From the NCBI GenBank assembly GCA_016873335.1, contig VGXN01000001.1, positions 1 through 64,000 on the forward strand: a stretch of 64,000 nt of DNA. Reading direction: 5' to 3'. Both the position numbers and the translations under genes were made by a program. The notes beneath the pieces are model-generated. The model did not search any database, was not told the origin of the DNA, and saw only the letters and a list, made by a program, of their open reading frames with translations. Of this stretch, positions 62,579 to 64,000 are shown piece after piece. The DNA comes from Phycisphaerae bacterium. GTDB lineage: Bacteria; Planctomycetota; Phycisphaerae; Phycisphaerales; SM1A02. Positions within the stretch are counted from its first letter, which is position 1. Each line of letters opens with the position of its first letter.

Positions 62579-63691
62579 ATGACAAAGCACTACCGCCGAC
62601 GACGCCGCAGCAGACTCAATCATCCGATCGGTACGCCCGCTGGATTGCTTCGCCCTGCAGTCGGTGCGACGGATGGGAAGGTGGAGTGTCACCATTGGAA
62701 CGGCACGCACTGGGTGCACGATGCGGCGCCCACCATCGCCACCATGGAGGCGCTCCATGCGCGCGGCACGGCCTGTTGGATCAACTACGACTCCGTTCCG
62801 AGCCTCGACACGCTGCTCGCGCTCAAGCGGATTTTCGCCCTGCATCCGCTTGCGATGGAGGATGTGCAGAACCCGCCGCACCGCGCGAAGGTGGAGCCCT
62901 TTGGGCAAGTCCTCTTTGCGCTCCTTCCCGCACCAGACCCCGCCGCGGGCGATCTGGAGACGGAGCAGTTGTCGCTGTTTCTCGGCACCAACTTCGTGCT
63001 GACAATCGGCGAACGCCCCGGCGGCGACTGTCTGCAGCAGGTGCGTCGCCAACTCACGCACGATGCGAGCGGGGTCTATGCGGGCTCGGCAGCTGCGCTG
63101 TGCTTTGCGATTGTCGACAGCGTCATCGACCGCTATTTCCCCCTCGTGACGAGCGTTGGGGATCGGCTTGATGCGATCGAGGAGCACATCATGACGGCTC
63201 GTCGACCGATTGATTTGAATCTCGTGCGAGCGGTCAAGTGGGATATCCACCGCCTGCGTGCGGCAATGTGGCCGATGCGCGATGCGGTCACGGCGCTCAT
63301 GACCATGGAGGCGCACTTCGACATGGAGCGGAGGCTGCTGCTCCGCAGTGCGCTCGACCATGTCATCCGCCTCACGGACCAGCTGGATTCCGAGCGGATG
63401 ATGGCAAGCGAAATCTCCGACATCGCGCTCGCCATGGTCAATGTGCGCATCGGCGAGGTCACGAAGGTGCTGACTGTCATCGCCACCATCTTCATTCCCA
63501 TGACCTTTCTCGCCTCGGTCTACGGCATGAATTTCCGGTTCATGCCTGAGTTGGAGTGGCGATGGGGCTATCCGGCGGTTCTGGGTGCGATGGCGCTGGT
63601 GGCCATCGGAAGTCTGATTTCCTTCCGCCGCCGCGGATGGATCGGGCGCTCGGAACGCGGGGACGAATTGGGATCACCGGAGAAACCCTGA
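62579..63691 (+). CDS. corA: CorA-type magnesium/cobalt channel
   Basis: 370 residues. A large acidic cytoplasmic domain with ALHPLAMEDVQNPPHRAK precedes two C-terminal helices. The selectivity motif is YGMNF, followed by MPELEWRWGYP in place of the common MPE loop. The C-terminal helix is followed by FRRRGWIGR. CorA pentamers let Mg2+ in down its gradient. The start ATG is four bases after the preceding stop. Confidence 0.95.
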   Translation: MTKHYRRRRRSRLNHPIGTPAGLLRPAVGATDGKVECHHWNGTHWVHDAAPTIATMEALHARGTACWINYDSVPSLDTLLALKRIFALHPLAMEDVQNPPHRAKVEPFGQVLFALLPAPDPAAGDLETEQLSLFLGTNFVLTIGERPGGDCLQQVRRQLTHDASGVYAGSAAALCFAIVDSVIDRYFPLVTSVGDRLDAIEEHIMTARRPIDLNLVRAVKWDIHRLRAAMWPMRDAVTALMTMEAHFDMERRLLLRSALDHVIRLTDQLDSERMMASEISDIALAMVNVRIGEVTKVLTVIATIFIPMTFLASVYGMNFRFMPELEWRWGYPAVLGAMALVAIGSLISFRRRGWIGRSERGDELGSPEKP

Positions 63692-63698
63692 AGAAATT

Positions 63699-63729
63699 GA
63701 CCCTGTTTGGCACTTGCGTCAAACGGGTC
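63699..63729 (+). terminator. Hairpin between corA and the glutamine synthetase gene
   Basis: GACCC-T-GTTTG (63699-63709) pairs with CAAACGGGTC (63720-63729) with one bulged T and a ten-base loop. It lies just after the corA stop. There is no T-run, so termination is uncertain. It is the only structure I see in the 136-base gap. Confidence 0.4.
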
Positions 63730-63827
63730 GTTCGCCGATGATGGTGGATCGGTTTGTCGGCGAGGTGCCGCGAACCGAGGCGCCAAGTCTGGAATTCCCA
63801 AACAGAGAAAGAGCCAAGGACACTGCC

Positions 63828-64000
63828 ATGAGCAAGCCGGCTGCAGCCTCCATGAACAAGCACACCGCTCCCCGCGCGTCAGACTACTTCGGATCGCTCA
63901 CCTTCAGCGGCGATGTGATGCTGAAGCGGCTTCCTCCTCAGGTGTTCATGAACCTCCAGCGCACGGTGCAGAGCGGACTGCCGCTCGACCGCTCGATCGC
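63828..64000 (+). CDS. Type III glutamine synthetase, N-terminal fragment (runs off the window)
   Basis: Only the first 57 codons are inside the window, and the frame is open to the edge. The segment DYFGSLTFSGDVMLKRLP and the following QVFMNLQRTVQSGLPLDRSI resemble the N-terminus of type III glutamine synthetases (GlnN), which begin with F-G-x-x-x-F and an LP...G.PLD pattern. A good ribosome binding site (AAGGA at 63816-63820) lies seven bases before ATG 63828. Catalytic motifs would be outside the window, so the call rests on this short stretch. Confidence 0.75.
   Translation, partial: MSKPAAASMNKHTAPRASDYFGSLTFSGDVMLKRLPPQVFMNLQRTVQSGLPLDRSI

Noticed and set aside
63699..63729. TGGCAC followed by TTGC upstream of the glutamine synthetase gene, resembling a sigma-54 promoter
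   Set aside because: The GG and GC elements are about five bases apart instead of ten, so the spacing does not fit. The bases also belong to a hairpin.
1..64000. CRISPR arrays, insertion sequences, integrases, toxin-antitoxin or phage genes
   Set aside because: None seen. No regularly spaced repeats other than the 15-base tandem repeat, and no transposase or integrase motifs in the translated frames.

Overview
The window looks like a stretch of chromosome from a high-GC planctomycete, most likely of the Phycisphaerae. Pointers are a secreted beta-propeller protein with a dockerin-like Ca-binding tail, a secreted protein with a PEP-CTERM-like tail (PAPGAIALLGVAGL plus RRRR), a DUF1573 protein, a fused SecDF, a long serine/threonine kinase with TPR repeats, and the start of a type III glutamine synthetase at the right edge. 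This placement is inferred from protein character; no search was run. No phage, insertion sequence, CRISPR array or replication origin was seen. Genes are packed tightly, often with ATGA or GTGA start/stop overlaps.

Layout. 1-2.8 kb: tRNA-Arg, the beta-propeller protein, and a MazG-like/HIT gene pair. 2.8-12.6 kb, minus strand: one tightly coupled run, recG - ABC ATPase - FtsX-type permease with a His-rich loop - DUF3299 protein - an M14 carboxypeptidase homologue that has lost its catalytic residues - an intact M14 carboxypeptidase - a BaiN-type flavoprotein. 12.6-16.4 kb, plus: xseA, xseB, prepilin peptidase, OmpA-like lipoprotein. 16.4-18.1 kb, minus: MCE protein and its ABC ATPase. 18.2-27.1 kb, plus: NUDIX - degenerate site-2-protease-like protein - rhomboid - tgt - yajC - secDF - LysM protein, closed by a strong terminator.

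27.1-34.9 kb: NAD-isocitrate dehydrogenase, a hydrolase and RluA-type synthase (minus), aminotransferase, ribosomal protein L21, an oxidoreductase-like gene (minus), RNase P RNA with terminator, a hypothetical gene coupled to a family-4 uracil-DNA glycosylase, then a small tandem repeat and a terminator. 34.9-40.6 kb: dtd and a Memo-like gene (minus), a DUF1573-ankyrin fusion, an M32 carboxypeptidase, and a small membrane protein (minus). 40.7-49.7 kb: typA, aspartate kinase, kinase-TPR protein, a Fur-like regulator, and the opposing operon waaA-thiL-tsaE. 49.7-64 kb: a fused hydantoinase/5-oxoprolinase, peroxiredoxin, a YmdB-like phosphodiesterase, a DUF3553 protein, a TPR protein, the PEP-CTERM-like protein, a ureohydrolase, tRNA-Val, gltX, a YfcE-like phosphoesterase, a membrane protein, CorA and the glutamine synthetase fragment.

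The most unusual material is (i) the ABC/FtsX/DUF3299/M14 operon, which I read as a possible envelope metal-handling and peptide-processing system, and (ii) the degenerate M50-like protein next to an intact rhomboid, both ending in the same short C-terminal module. Both readings are inference from motifs and gene order.
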